A stretch of 64,000 bases of DNA from Thermoactinomyces sp. DSM 45892 (GTDB lineage Bacteria; Bacillota; Bacilli; Thermoactinomycetales; Thermoactinomycetaceae). The stretch lies in assembly GCF_900107305.1 (NCBI RefSeq), contig NZ_FNPL01000012.1:58532-122531 (forward strand), given 5' to 3'. The translations under genes were made by a program, and so were the position numbers. The notes beneath the pieces were generated by a model. It was not told the DNA's origin. It did no database searches and worked only from the letters and a program-made list of their open reading frames with translations. Below, piece after piece: positions 27,591-34,998 of the stretch (position 1 is the first letter of the stretch; every line of letters starts with the position of its first letter).

Positions 27591-27938
27591 GTGAACGTGA
27601 TATATACTCTACTCATTTTTGAGGGCAATGGCCGCGTGTTCGACCGAATAGACAATATTTTCTCTCCCGAATGGTCAACCGATTCAGACGGGTTTTTTCA
27701 TGTTTCCTGGACAAATGGATCACTAGGCAAATTTGATATGGATTTCTGTTTGATTAAGTCTAGTGACCTAGACGGAATGGTAGGAAACGAAAAAGGTTCG
27801 GATGTGGATCTTGGTTTATTAAAGTCTCTAGATAAGAAATCCGAGTTTCGAAAGGTAGACGAATCAAAGGATAGTGCTGCTGCATTAAAGGCCGTAGCAG
27901 AATTATACGAATCGCTTGTCAAAAAAGGAGTGATCTAG
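27591..27938 (+). CDS. hypothetical tail-module protein (115 aa)
   Basis: 115 residues, acidic, no known motif. The annotated GTG at 27591 abuts the ribosome binding site TAGGAGA; GTG 27597 or ATA 27600 are better spaced and give (M)YTLLIFEGNGRVFDRIDN. It lies between the receptor-binding protein and the lysis cassette and resembles small baseplate/tail-fibre accessory proteins only by position. Confidence 0.55.
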   Translation: MNVIYTLLIFEGNGRVFDRIDNIFSPEWSTDSDGFFHVSWTNGSLGKFDMDFCLIKSSDLDGMVGNEKGSDVDLGLLKSLDKKSEFRKVDESKDSAAALKAVAELYESLVKKGVI

Positions 27939-27954
27939 TGAGGTGAGTCCGAAC

Positions 27955-28086
27955 GTGGTCGAAGTATACGTAATTCTGATTATTAGGGGCTTCAAAAAAA
28001 TAGATGATGTACCTGAAAGGTTGCAGCAAGAAGTGAAGTCAGCTTTGATCCTTCTTGGGTACACAGAATTGGCGGAAAGAGCTTAA
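27955..28086 (+). CDS. small CD1375-like protein (43 aa)
   Basis: A 44-codon frame from GTG 27955, eight bases behind GAGGTGAG, ending TAA. The product VEVYVILIIRGFKKIDDVPERLQQEVKSAL... matches the short Firmicutes phage family with the pattern (Y/I)-x-L-I-x-(K/R)-G-x-K-x-I-D-x-V-P encoded just before XkdX/holin genes. Function unknown. A terminator overlaps its end. Confidence 0.65.
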   Translation: MVEVYVILIIRGFKKIDDVPERLQQEVKSALILLGYTELAERA

Positions 28087-28102
28087 AAAGGCTCTCTTTT
28101 TC
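28077..28102 (+). terminator. hairpin terminator before lysis genes
   Basis: AGAGC / GGCTCT stem with A-rich loop and a C-T5-C tail overlapping the stop of the 43-residue gene. Confidence 0.6.
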
Positions 28103-28123
28103 TTATGTAGAGGGGGTGATTTC

Positions 28124-28471
28124 ATCGCCACAATAGACAACGAGATTCTACTAGGTCGTGTCGATTATGTAGAGAAAGAACACGAAAAGATTCGGAAAGA
28201 CTTATCAAGTTTACGGAATCAGATCAGTGAGGTAGGTAGTGAAGCTTCTGATGCAGTTCTTCGAGTCAACAAGCTCGAGAGACGTATGGATGAGATCGGA
28301 AAGACAGTAGATGAAGTGAAAACAGAAGTAAAATCATTCGGGCCACGTCAGGAGACATTTCTCCAGAATACGTGGTCTTTAGTTTTTAATCTTGTTCGGA
28401 TCGTCGGAGCTTTAATCGTGATCCTTGGAGCGATCATCGGGATCAAGCTGGCAATTCCAATTTTCAACTAG
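28124..28471 (+). CDS. XhlA-like membrane protein, apparent ATC start
   Basis: 115 residues from ATC 28124, seven bases behind AGGGGGTGAT, giving (M)ATIDNEILLGRVDYVEKEHEK. The only ATG upstream (28055) lies inside the preceding gene without a ribosome binding site. Residues 15-80 form coiled coil and residues 85-110 a membrane helix (LVFNLVRIVGALIVILGAIIGIKLA), the layout of haemolysin XhlA-family proteins that work with holin and amidase in lysis. It is followed immediately by the amidase. Confidence 0.8.
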   Translation: MATIDNEILLGRVDYVEKEHEKIRKDLSSLRNQISEVGSEASDAVLRVNKLERRMDEIGKTVDEVKTEVKSFGPRQETFLQNTWSLVFNLVRIVGALIVILGAIIGIKLAIPIFN

Positions 28472-28483
28472 GAGGAAATATCT

Positions 28484-29209
28484 ATCAATATTCAACAAAA
28501 AATCATCCCATCTAGTAACAGACGAAATAGACCCCAAACCAAACGTACTCCAAAATACATTACGATCCATGAAACGGATAACACAAGACGTGGAGCCAAT
28601 GCTAAAGCTCATGCGAATTTACAATATCGAGGGAATGATAGAACGGCTAGCTGGCACTATAGTGTCGATGAAAACGAGATCTGGCAAAGTGTCCCTGATA
28701 ACGAAATAGCTTGGGCATGTACCGATGGTGCTAATGGAACAGGAAATCGCTTTTCTATTAGCATCGAAATTTGCGTAAATGCAGATGGTAACTTCTCGAA
28801 AGCTCAAGAGAATGCGAAAGAATTAGTCCGACATCTCATGAAGAAGTGGAGCATCCCATTGTCAAATGTTGTTCCGCATAGTCGCTGGACAAAAAAGAAT
28901 TGTCCACGAAATATCCTTCGCAATTGGGATTCATGGGTGCGATCAATCGGTTCTGCTTCATCTGCTTCGACTTCAACATCGTCGGGGCAACCGTCTTATA
29001 TGAATACAAGCTTCTCTCAAAATATGAAGCTACGTTCGCCGATGATGCGTGGAAATGACATCAAAAAGGTGCAGCATAAGATTGGTGCAGCAGTAGACGG
29101 TATTTTCGGAAAGGAAACCAGAGCGAAGGTAATTGCCTATCAGAAGTCACATGGACTTGTGGCTGACGGAATCGTCGGAGTCAAGACTTGGCGCTCGATG
29201 TTTTGGTAG
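28484..29209 (+). CDS. N-acetylmuramoyl-L-alanine amidase (endolysin), apparent ATC start
   Basis: 241 residues from ATC 28484, eight bases behind GGAGG. Residues 1-160 are an amidase_2 domain: NIQQKIIPSSNRRNRP, KYITIHETDNTRRGANAKAH with the zinc His, ASWHYSVDENEIWQ, SISIEICVNADGNF and VVPHSRWTKKNCPRNI. A Ser/Thr linker leads to a peptidoglycan-binding domain at the C-terminus (KKVQHKIGAAVDGIFGKETR). Starting at the first ATG would remove the zinc site, so the ATC start is nearly forced. It cleaves the peptide from muramic acid during host lysis. Confidence 0.92.
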   Translation: MNIQQKIIPSSNRRNRPQTKRTPKYITIHETDNTRRGANAKAHANLQYRGNDRTASWHYSVDENEIWQSVPDNEIAWACTDGANGTGNRFSISIEICVNADGNFSKAQENAKELVRHLMKKWSIPLSNVVPHSRWTKKNCPRNILRNWDSWVRSIGSASSASTSTSSGQPSYMNTSFSQNMKLRSPMMRGNDIKKVQHKIGAAVDGIFGKETRAKVIAYQKSHGLVADGIVGVKTWRSMFW

Positions 29210-29240
29210 AAAGGTTAGTATCGAAAGGAGGTGAAGTTGT

Positions 29241-29474
29241 ATGTCATATAAAGATATTTTGAATCGTCTAACCGATAAAACAACCTTGTTGTTATTAGGG
29301 TCGTTAGTAGTCGGACTCCTAGTGAACCTCGGAGCAATTGATGCTGTGGCCGTTCAAAAACATACAGATACGATCAACATCATTGTAGGTATTTTGTGTG
29401 CCGTGGGGATAGTTCGTGATCCTGCTCCAGTTCCAGAACCTGATTCAGATGAACAAAATACTATTATCGAATAG
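29241..29474 (+). CDS. phage holin
   Basis: 77 residues behind AAAGGAGGTGAAG. Two hydrophobic helices (LLLLGSLVVGLLVNLGAI and INIIVGILCAVGIV) are separated by a short polar turn, with an acidic hydrophilic tail. This resembles phi-LC3-type holins that open the membrane for the amidase. It is last gene of the late operon and is followed by a strong terminator. Confidence 0.88.
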   Translation: MSYKDILNRLTDKTTLLLLGSLVVGLLVNLGAIDAVAVQKHTDTINIIVGILCAVGIVRDPAPVPEPDSDEQNTIIE

Positions 29475-29480
29475 AAATCA

Positions 29481-29523
29481 AAAGGACCCTGTGCATAATC
29501 GCATGGGGTCCGTTTTTTTTTGT
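29481..29523 (+). terminator. late operon terminator
   Basis: GGACCC / GGGGTCC stem extended by TGC/GCA pairs, followed by nine T residues. Confidence 0.85.
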
Positions 29524-29529
29524 ATATGT

Positions 29530-29945
29530 AATGGTGTAGCCTATAACATAAGTGATACGACAACACTAATCTAGGAGGAATTATATATTCCAACTAGGCT
29601 ATAGGCTACATTTTTGATTATATCAAAGTGCGAAAACTTACTCAAATATTAATTGACCTAGAAAATCCGGGAGTGATATAGTCGAATCATATCGAAAAAA
29701 GCTCGGGATATAGCGCATCCCAAGCTTTTCGTCAAACGATTCTTCACAGGAATCGTCTACATACCTGCCCTAGATTGGTCGTCTAAGGAGCAGAAGGTCA
29801 CTCATGCATACAACTAGTAGAACCACTTCGACACAGTTTCTACTAGTCGATACTCGTATTATATTTATGTTATGAGAAAGTTGTCAACTCTAGCAGTCTA
29901 TTTAGGGTATGTTAATAGTTGACTACGAAATCTTTCTTAAAATAA
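29530..29945. other. structured intergenic region after the lysis cassette
   Basis: About 420 bases without a convincing gene but with many signals. TGTAGCCTATA / TATAGGCTACA inverted repeats (29534-29612) enclose an AGGAGG followed by ATA and a ten-codon frame. A promoter TTGACC-18-TATAGT (29653-29682) leads into a 13-bp terminator-like hairpin (29697-29729). Hairpins ACGATTC/GAATCGT and ACTAGTAGAA/TTCTACTAGT follow near 29736-29850. Small regulatory RNAs are possible. Confidence 0.5.
29653..29729 (+). ncRNA. candidate short promoter-hairpin transcript
   Basis: TTGACC and TATAGT boxes with 18-base spacing are followed 15 bases later by AAAAGCTCGGGAT / ATCCCAAGCTTTT with a seven-base loop and a short T-run. 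The whole unit could make a tiny RNA or act as a terminator for late read-through. Speculative. Confidence 0.35.
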
Positions 29946-29947
29946 AT

Positions 29948-29981
29948 GTCCTTTTTTGACGACCTTCTGCGCTTAGGTAAG
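29948..29981 (+). promoter_or_regulatory. phage GTCC-N16-TGCGCTTA element 1
   Basis: GTCCTTTTTT at 29948 and TGCGCTTAGGTAAG at 29968, exactly 20 bases apart, ending about 30 bases before the ATG at 30011. A weaker sigma-A-like TTGACT-N17/18 box lies just upstream. One of ten copies in the window. Confidence 0.7.
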
Positions 29982-30010
29982 AACATGGGCTATTCAGGAG
30001 GTTTTTTCGT

Positions 30011-30976
30011 ATGCAGATAAAGACAACTAGATTAAACGAATATATTATTCGTCAATTAGGCTTAGAAGTATTTGATTCGGTTAAGGCTAAGGACTTATAC
30101 ATAAACACAGTCGTAAAATACACGGATCTTCTTCCTTGTGAAATTGATGTACTATATACCATCTCTCGCTACTCTACGAAAGTACCTGGTGTTTGTTGGG
30201 CCACAGTTACTACGATGTTGAAGGACAAGCATGTCAAAGTAAAGGAGCGGGCTTTTCGTAAAGGGATAAGAGGGCTCAAAGAGAAAGGGATCATCATTGT
30301 TCATGAAACTCGTCGAATGTTAACTGGCGGCAAAGGAACCAATATCTATCAATTCAGCCTTGAATACATATCATCTCTAGAACCGAAGGAAGGGCCTATG
30401 CAGGTCGAAGGTACAGGTCGTGTGCAGGTCGAAGATGCAGGTCGTAAGATTGATGAAACCCCTTGTCCTACAACGGATGAACTTACTAATTTTGAGACTA
30501 AAGAATCTTTTAACGAATGTGTAACAAATCTATATAACTTAAAAGATAAAGCTATTAGCAATATGCCTGAGCATAAGATGTCAGATGATAATATCTACGA
30601 AACAGAAAAAGAAAAATACTGCTTGGCAAGTGGAGTTCCTTGTGAGGTAGTCAAAGAGTTGAAACCGTACTTTTCCACCAATGAGATTATTGGATATTGG
30701 AAGTCTATTAAGGGCGCTTTGAGAAATGTAGGGGAATACTATGAACTTCATGTACAGGAAGTCTTGAATGCGATCCGTAAGTCAGTAGCTAAATTCAAAC
30801 GTAAAGAGATCCGAACAACTTTTGGAGCTAATCTTGTAGGTACGTTGAAGGGGATGATTTCGGATAAATACCAAGCTTTAGAGGATTCATTTATTGAGCG
30901 AGAAATGGAAGAACGTAGGGCATTCTATGGGATTTCTAGTGATGTAAACCCTATATCTCAAGGTAGGTTTAGCTAA
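30011..30976 (+). CDS. winged-helix replication initiator-like protein
   Basis: 321 residues behind CAGGAGG. The N-terminal 110 residues form a winged helix-turn-helix (LPCEIDVLYTISRYSTKV, CWATVTTMLK, FRKGIRGLKEKGIIIVHETRR), like phage replication initiators and DnaD-type proteins. The linker is polar. A helical C-terminal domain follows (VKELKPYFSTNEIIGYWKSIKGAL). As the first gene of the early/middle region behind the phage promoter element, it may bind the origin. Assignment is moderate; it could instead be a transcription regulator. Confidence 0.6.
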   Translation: MQIKTTRLNEYIIRQLGLEVFDSVKAKDLYINTVVKYTDLLPCEIDVLYTISRYSTKVPGVCWATVTTMLKDKHVKVKERAFRKGIRGLKEKGIIIVHETRRMLTGGKGTNIYQFSLEYISSLEPKEGPMQVEGTGRVQVEDAGRKIDETPCPTTDELTNFETKESFNECVTNLYNLKDKAISNMPEHKMSDDNIYETEKEKYCLASGVPCEVVKELKPYFSTNEIIGYWKSIKGALRNVGEYYELHVQEVLNAIRKSVAKFKRKEIRTTFGANLVGTLKGMISDKYQALEDSFIEREMEERRAFYGISSDVNPISQGRFS

Positions 30977-31087
30977 AAGAACAGTTTATATAAATTAATA
31001 TAAAATAATATATAAATCACCCTATTTACATATTCAATAATCCGCGATATTGTTTCATTATTGGATTAATAATATAAAAAAATATAC

Positions 31088-31110
31088 TATGTTATACTAT
31101 AGTATATAAA
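31088..31110. promoter_or_regulatory. palindromic operator upstream of the actin-like gene
   Basis: The perfect 14-bp palindrome TATACTATAGTATA lies about 20 bases before the ribosome binding site of the ParM-like gene and is preceded by a half-copy TATACTATG. The position suggests an autoregulatory or centromere-like site for the ParR-like partner. Confidence 0.45.
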
Positions 31111-31124
31111 AGGGGTAATTCAGT

Positions 31125-32147
31125 ATGGAAAAGATGTTCCCATATGCATATCAACAAAAACAAACAAAAGTTTTGGGTTTTGAGGTAGCCAATTCTTATG
31201 TTAAAGGGCGTAGTTCTGTCAGTAGAATATGTTATCTGAATGCAGTGCGAGAACGTTTGAAAGGAGAAGAAGTTTTTGGACGAAGATCGAAAAAATCCGA
31301 AGATCTGATATTTGGTTACGGCGAGTCTTTCTATACAGTAGGAGATCCAATGGAAGCAGTATTCTCAACAGCCAGGGACATTGACCGTTACTCTAATCAC
31401 TTTTACAAGTTATCTTCTATTCTAGCCATATCCCAGTTAGTAGATGATGGAGACCAAATAAGAGTGACCACGGGTGTTCCAGCAAATCACTATAAGAACG
31501 ATCAAGTATATCGGTATATACAGCAAGCCTTGTTAGGATCGCACCGAGTAGTAGTCAATGGTGGAATTCGGCAATTTGAAATTTCTGACGTTGAGATAAT
31601 CCTCCAACCATTGGGTACGTTATTCAACCTAATGGTGAATGATGACGGGTCGTATACAGAAAATGGACATGATATCGAAACTTCTCGGAGGAAGCTTATC
31701 ATTGATGTCGGATTTGGTTCTAGTGATGTGGCTGTTCTTGACGGGATGACATTATTAAGGTATTTCACTCTTAATTATTCGATGGTGGACGCCTATAAAA
31801 GGATTCTGCTTGAGTTGGGTCTAACAAATCAACTCAAACCCCTTGAAATTGAACAAGCCCTTCTCTCTGGTGATAGTATCCGATATGGAGGAAGAATATT
31901 CGAAAAGTTACAGGTAGAGGAAGTGAAAAGAAAAGCCTTTGAAATATTAGCTCAACAGATCATGGGAAGTTTGAAGGGAATGGAGTCATTAGATAGTTTT
32001 GACTATGTTATCTTTACGGGTGGTGGGGTAGAAGCTTTGTACGAACCACTAAAAAGCCACTTGATTGGTGTTCCAAATGCAGTTAAAGTAAGTGATAGCC
32101 AAAGTGCAAATTCCGAAGGATACTATTTGTATAGTCTTTATACATAG
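31125..32147 (+). CDS. ParM/Alp-type actin-like segregation protein
   Basis: 340 residues behind AAGGGG. The actin-fold pattern is visible: phosphate 1 region VLGFEVANSYVKG, the central phosphate 2/connect region LIIDVGFGSSDVAVLDG, and the adenosine motif FDYVIFTGGGVEALYEPL. These ATPases polymerise to push plasmid or phage DNA apart. The next gene fits a ParR adaptor. Its presence suggests the phage genome can be maintained or positioned as an episome as well as integrated. Confidence 0.8.
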   Translation: MEKMFPYAYQQKQTKVLGFEVANSYVKGRSSVSRICYLNAVRERLKGEEVFGRRSKKSEDLIFGYGESFYTVGDPMEAVFSTARDIDRYSNHFYKLSSILAISQLVDDGDQIRVTTGVPANHYKNDQVYRYIQQALLGSHRVVVNGGIRQFEISDVEIILQPLGTLFNLMVNDDGSYTENGHDIETSRRKLIIDVGFGSSDVAVLDGMTLLRYFTLNYSMVDAYKRILLELGLTNQLKPLEIEQALLSGDSIRYGGRIFEKLQVEEVKRKAFEILAQQIMGSLKGMESLDSFDYVIFTGGGVEALYEPLKSHLIGVPNAVKVSDSQSANSEGYYLYSLYT

Positions 32148-32163
32148 TATCGGGGGTGTTACG

Positions 32164-32421
32164 ATGTCTGTAGATGATAAACCAATTCATATCAAGCTAG
32201 AGATTACAATGAAAGATGATCCAGAACTTTATGAGTTTCTAAAGAAGCATGACATACCACTAAAGTGGTTTGCAATGACGGCCATGTATCGGTACAAGAA
32301 CGAAAGCAAATATATAATGTCTCGTGATACAGTTCGGGTTTCCAATGATGAAAACAAAGTGATTACAGAAGCAACAGATACAAGTCAGCCATCACCTATG
32401 AAGAAATTTAATAAGTTTTAG
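32164..32421 (+). CDS. small ParR-like partner protein
   Basis: 85 residues from ATG 32164 behind GGGGGTG. The N-terminus is ribbon-like (KPIHIKLEITMKDDPELYEFL), followed by basic helices and a disordered polar tail ending KKFNKF. The size and placement directly after the ParM-like gene fit a ParR adaptor that binds the centromere and captures filaments. No motif proves it; the call is from context. Confidence 0.5.
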   Translation: MSVDDKPIHIKLEITMKDDPELYEFLKKHDIPLKWFAMTAMYRYKNESKYIMSRDTVRVSNDENKVITEATDTSQPSPMKKFNKF

Positions 32422-32428
32422 ATGGTAA

Positions 32429-32469
32429 TAAAAGTGTTATGGACCACTTACGGTTCGTAGCACTTTTTT
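32429..32469 (+). terminator. terminator after parMR-like genes
   Basis: AAAAGTG / CACTTTT stem extended by imperfect ATGGACC/GGTTCGT pairing, followed by T residues. Confidence 0.65.
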
Positions 32470-32495
32470 TATTAATAAGATTAAGCAAACAATAT

Positions 32496-32524
32496 TGCCA
32501 ATTCTCTAGACTAGAGTATAAAAT
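32496..32524 (+). promoter_or_regulatory. sigma-A promoter with an internal palindromic operator
   Basis: TTGCCA and TATAAA are separated by 16 bases. The spacer contains CTCTAGACTAGAG, a perfect 6-bp inverted repeat around a central A. A repressor bound there would block RNA polymerase. It serves the small membrane protein gene starting at 32561. Confidence 0.55.
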
Positions 32525-32560
32525 TATATGAATTAATGTATATGGTTAGGGGAGAATAGG

Positions 32561-32866
32561 TTGAATTTCAAGCGAATTGATACACAAAAATTACTATACT
32601 GGTTTGGTTTATTTGTGTTAGTAGTAGGTTTCTTTGCTGGTCTTCTCTTAGCAAAAGTATCCGTTGTGACTGCACCAAGTCAGGTGCTGCAAGAAATAGG
32701 AATTAATACTCCTTCAACAAAATCCACGTTTCTGTGGTCCGTAGCTCTGATGTGGTGGATCGGCTCTGTTGTAGGTGGGGGAATTCTATTAGGGATTTCG
32801 CAGATGATCGAAAATCAAATTACTCACACCGAACAGCTACGAAAAAGCCAAAGCCGATCCCTTTAG
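32561..32866 (+). CDS. small two-helix membrane protein
   Basis: 101 residues from TTG behind AGGGGAGA. Two membrane helices (LLYWFGLFVLVVGFFAGLLLA and FLWSVALMWWIGSVVGGGILLG) and a polar charged tail. Function not recognised; with its own operator-containing promoter it may be a lysogenic conversion or exclusion protein. It converges on another small membrane gene at 32886-33128 through a shared terminator. Confidence 0.6.
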   Translation: MNFKRIDTQKLLYWFGLFVLVVGFFAGLLLAKVSVVTAPSQVLQEIGINTPSTKSTFLWSVALMWWIGSVVGGGILLGISQMIENQITHTEQLRKSQSRSL

Positions 32867-32880
32867 GGGTCGGTTTATTT
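32849..32880. terminator. bidirectional terminator
   Basis: AAAGCCGATCCC / GGGGTCGGTTT stem lying between two convergent genes, with T-rich flank on the plus side. Confidence 0.75.
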
Positions 32881-32885
32881 TCTCT

Positions 32886-33128
32886 CTATTCCTTCAGATT
32901 CCTCCACATTACGATCACAATAGGAACCAAAAATAAAGCCTGACCAAGAATAGCAATGGGAATAAGAATGACTGTATGTGTTGCCATGCCCAATAAAATC
33001 AAAAGTGGTAATAGGATACCTAAAACTAGTCCTTTGCGACTAAGGAATTTGGAAAAAATTATGAGGGAGACCAAGAATAAAATAGCAGCTACTCCAGCAC
33101 ATAAGTTTAATTTAAAATCGGAAGACAT
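32886..33128 (-). CDS. small reverse-strand membrane protein
   Basis: About 80 residues from the ATG that gives MSSDFKLNLCAGVAAILFLV..., eight bases behind GGTGG. Three hydrophobic helices occupy almost the whole protein. It lies on the opposite strand between early genes, divergent from the 33232 gene. No family recognised. Reverse-strand membrane genes in this prophage (also 14509-14817) look like lysogen-expressed morons. Confidence 0.5.
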   Translation of the reverse strand: MSSDFKLNLCAGVAAILFLVSLIIFSKFLSRKGLVLGILLPLLILLGMATHTVILIPIAILGQALFLVPIVIVMWRNLKE

Positions 33129-33181
33129 TGTATGTACCACCAATCTTCGTTTATATAGATATATCTATCATCTTAATTATT

Positions 33182-33215
33182 GTCCTGTTCCCTACTCCTA
33201 ATACGCTTCTGTAAG
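33182..33215 (+). promoter_or_regulatory. phage GTCC-N16-TGCGCTTA element 2 (variant)
   Basis: GTCCTGTTCC at 33182 and TACGCTTCTGTAAG at 33202, again exactly 20 bases apart, with one substitution in the TGCGC core. It directly precedes the ribosome binding site of the 33232 gene. Confidence 0.6.
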
Positions 33216-33231
33216 TTAGGAGGGGATATAC

Positions 33232-33621
33232 TTGAACAAAAACTATGTATCTGTTCAAACCGAACGAGAATACGAACTCGTCGGTGGAGAGCAAAAAATA
33301 AAACCAAGGATCTTCCTTAAAATGTATGTTGATGCGGTCCATGACGGACTTGTTAGTGCACTCGGTCCCGAACTCTGGCAAACCTTATGTGGTATAGCAG
33401 CTTTTATGGACGAAGAAGGACGTTGCTATCCGTCACAGTCATTACTTGCCCAACGTCTAGGTATATCTAGACAGACAGTAGGAGAGCGGTTGAAGCGATT
33501 AGAAGAATTTCAATGGAAGGGGCAGTCGATTATAAAGCGAGTTAAACGTCGGGGCAAGAATCAAAAGTTTGATAATACCATCTATACGATCATGCCCGTA
33601 TCCAGTTTAGAAATCTTTTAA
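33232..33621 (+). CDS. HTH replication protein (HTH_36-like)
   Basis: 129 residues from TTG behind TAGGAGGGG. A winged helix like the N-terminal domain of phage/plasmid replication initiators: LWQTLCGIAAFMDEEGRCYPSQSLLAQRLGISRQTVGERLKRL. It lacks any C-terminal domain, so it is either a stand-alone DNA-binding factor or a shortened initiator. The position before the helicase-loader operon supports an origin or regulatory role. Confidence 0.7.
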   Translation: MNKNYVSVQTEREYELVGGEQKIKPRIFLKMYVDAVHDGLVSALGPELWQTLCGIAAFMDEEGRCYPSQSLLAQRLGISRQTVGERLKRLEEFQWKGQSIIKRVKRRGKNQKFDNTIYTIMPVSSLEIF

Positions 33622-33721
33622 CCGTGTTAAGTACACCCGTGTCAGATCAAACTGACACCGTTATGCTTTACACTAACTAGAACTAACTATTAACAATAAC
33701 TAAATATAACTAGATAAAAGA

Positions 33722-33757
33722 TTGCGATGTCAAAAAAGATTAGACATCGCGATTTTT
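33722..33757 (+). terminator. terminator upstream of helicase operon
   Basis: ATTGCGATGTC / GACATCGCGAT stem with A-rich loop and T-run. Upstream, GTGTCAG/CTGACAC (33641-33660) forms another hairpin in an otherwise non-coding stretch. Confidence 0.75.
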
Positions 33758-33760
33758 TAT

Positions 33761-33795
33761 GTCCTCTTTTTTGTACCTCATGCGCTTAGAGAAGA
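33761..33795 (+). promoter_or_regulatory. phage GTCC-N16-TGCGCTTA element 3
   Basis: GTCCTCTTTT at 33761 and TGCGCTTAGAGAAG at 33781. It starts four bases after the upstream terminator and drives the 33817 gene and, by spacing, the loader-helicase-primase run. Confidence 0.7.
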
Positions 33796-33816
33796 GATTA
33801 TTGAAGGAGACGATCT

Positions 33817-34191
33817 ATGAAAAAGAAATCTACGATCACATGGAGAGAAAAGGCTATCGAAAAATGGAATGCAACGACCTTCCGTCAATACCTATCAGAT
33901 CAACACGAAGAGCGATTTGGCATTCCGTATGTTTGTAACAGCATTCCTATGGAAGCAAAGAATATTCGCAGAATGATTGACACTTATGGTCCCGAAATAA
34001 CAAAGACTTTCATTGACGAATGCATACGTCAACATAGCCCAAGTCATCAATATCCAGGCATCTCGTTTTGGTTCATGTTTGCTTATAAACGTGAAAGTAT
34101 TCTTCCAAAAGTACTGAAAGCACATCAAGATAAAAGCGAAGAACTAACTACTCAAACGATGTCTATAGAAGAAGCAACTGATTGGTTCTAG
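33817..34191 (+). CDS. hypothetical replication-module protein (124 aa)
   Basis: 124 residues behind GAAGGAGACG; no known motif recognised. Sequence is mixed helix with aromatic clusters (YPGISFWFMFAYKRESILPKV). It is the first gene of the operon with the helicase loader, helicase and primase and is separated by only nine bases from the loader, so it likely takes part in origin recognition or loading. Confidence 0.6.
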   Translation: MKKKSTITWREKAIEKWNATTFRQYLSDQHEERFGIPYVCNSIPMEAKNIRRMIDTYGPEITKTFIDECIRQHSPSHQYPGISFWFMFAYKRESILPKVLKAHQDKSEELTTQTMSIEEATDWF

Positions 34192-34201
34192 GGGGTATAA
34201 C

Positions 34202-34987
34202 ATGGACAGCAACAAAACAAACGAACAAAACTGTATTATTTCCACACTCTGCACCATATCAGGTGTTAAAGGCAAATGTCATGAGCTTTGTCCCCATTGG
34301 ATCACGATTCATGGAGCTACTGGAGAAGGTGGAAGACTCTTCGCTGCGAATATTCCACGACAATATATTCACACTACCTTATCAAATTCCGCAGTAGAAG
34401 AATCACAGCCCGAGGTTTATGCCATTATCAAGAAATATGTCGAATCATTTCAGAAGATGTTTGATCCTACATTACCTGAAAAGGATCGGATTAAATCCCT
34501 GTATCTCTATTCGAACACCACTGGAACAGGTAAGACCACAACAGCGATTTCTATTGCTAATGAATATCTCAAATATCATTATGTTGGGAGTATCAAACGA
34601 GGACTGAAACCGAAGAGACGACCTGTTTACTTCATGGGGATGAACGAACTCCAGACACTATATAGCGAAGCTACTCGACCAAACGTGCCGAAAGAAATTG
34701 CAGAGAGGGCAAGTAGTAGATACTACGAAAATCTAGAAGCAATGAAGGATGTAGACTTTCTAGTATTCGATGATATCGGACTAAGAAGCTCAACAGAAGC
34801 TTTTACCTCTGATATCCACCATGTCATCAATCACCGAAACACTACAGTCAAACCGACTATATACACATCTAACATCCCTCTTCAAGACATAGGGAGTATG
34901 TACTCTAAACAAATATGGGATCGCACCCGTGATATGTGTCTAGAAATTGCATTCAGTGGTGAATCGAAGAGGGGATTCCGTCGATAG
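34202..34987 (+). CDS. DnaC-like AAA+ helicase loader
   Basis: 261 residues behind GGGGG. The N-terminal segment has Cys pairs (CTISGVKGKC, LC) that may bind zinc. The AAA+ core follows: Walker A SNTTGTGKTT near residue 100, Walker B DFLVFDDIGLRSS near residue 190, sensor-like YTSNIPL and a final arginine-rich SKRGFRR. It loads the replicative helicase encoded 11 bases downstream. Confidence 0.88.
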   Translation: MDSNKTNEQNCIISTLCTISGVKGKCHELCPHWITIHGATGEGGRLFAANIPRQYIHTTLSNSAVEESQPEVYAIIKKYVESFQKMFDPTLPEKDRIKSLYLYSNTTGTGKTTTAISIANEYLKYHYVGSIKRGLKPKRRPVYFMGMNELQTLYSEATRPNVPKEIAERASSRYYENLEAMKDVDFLVFDDIGLRSSTEAFTSDIHHVINHRNTTVKPTIYTSNIPLQDIGSMYSKQIWDRTRDMCLEIAFSGESKRGFRR

Positions 34988-34998
34988 GAGGTGGTCAA

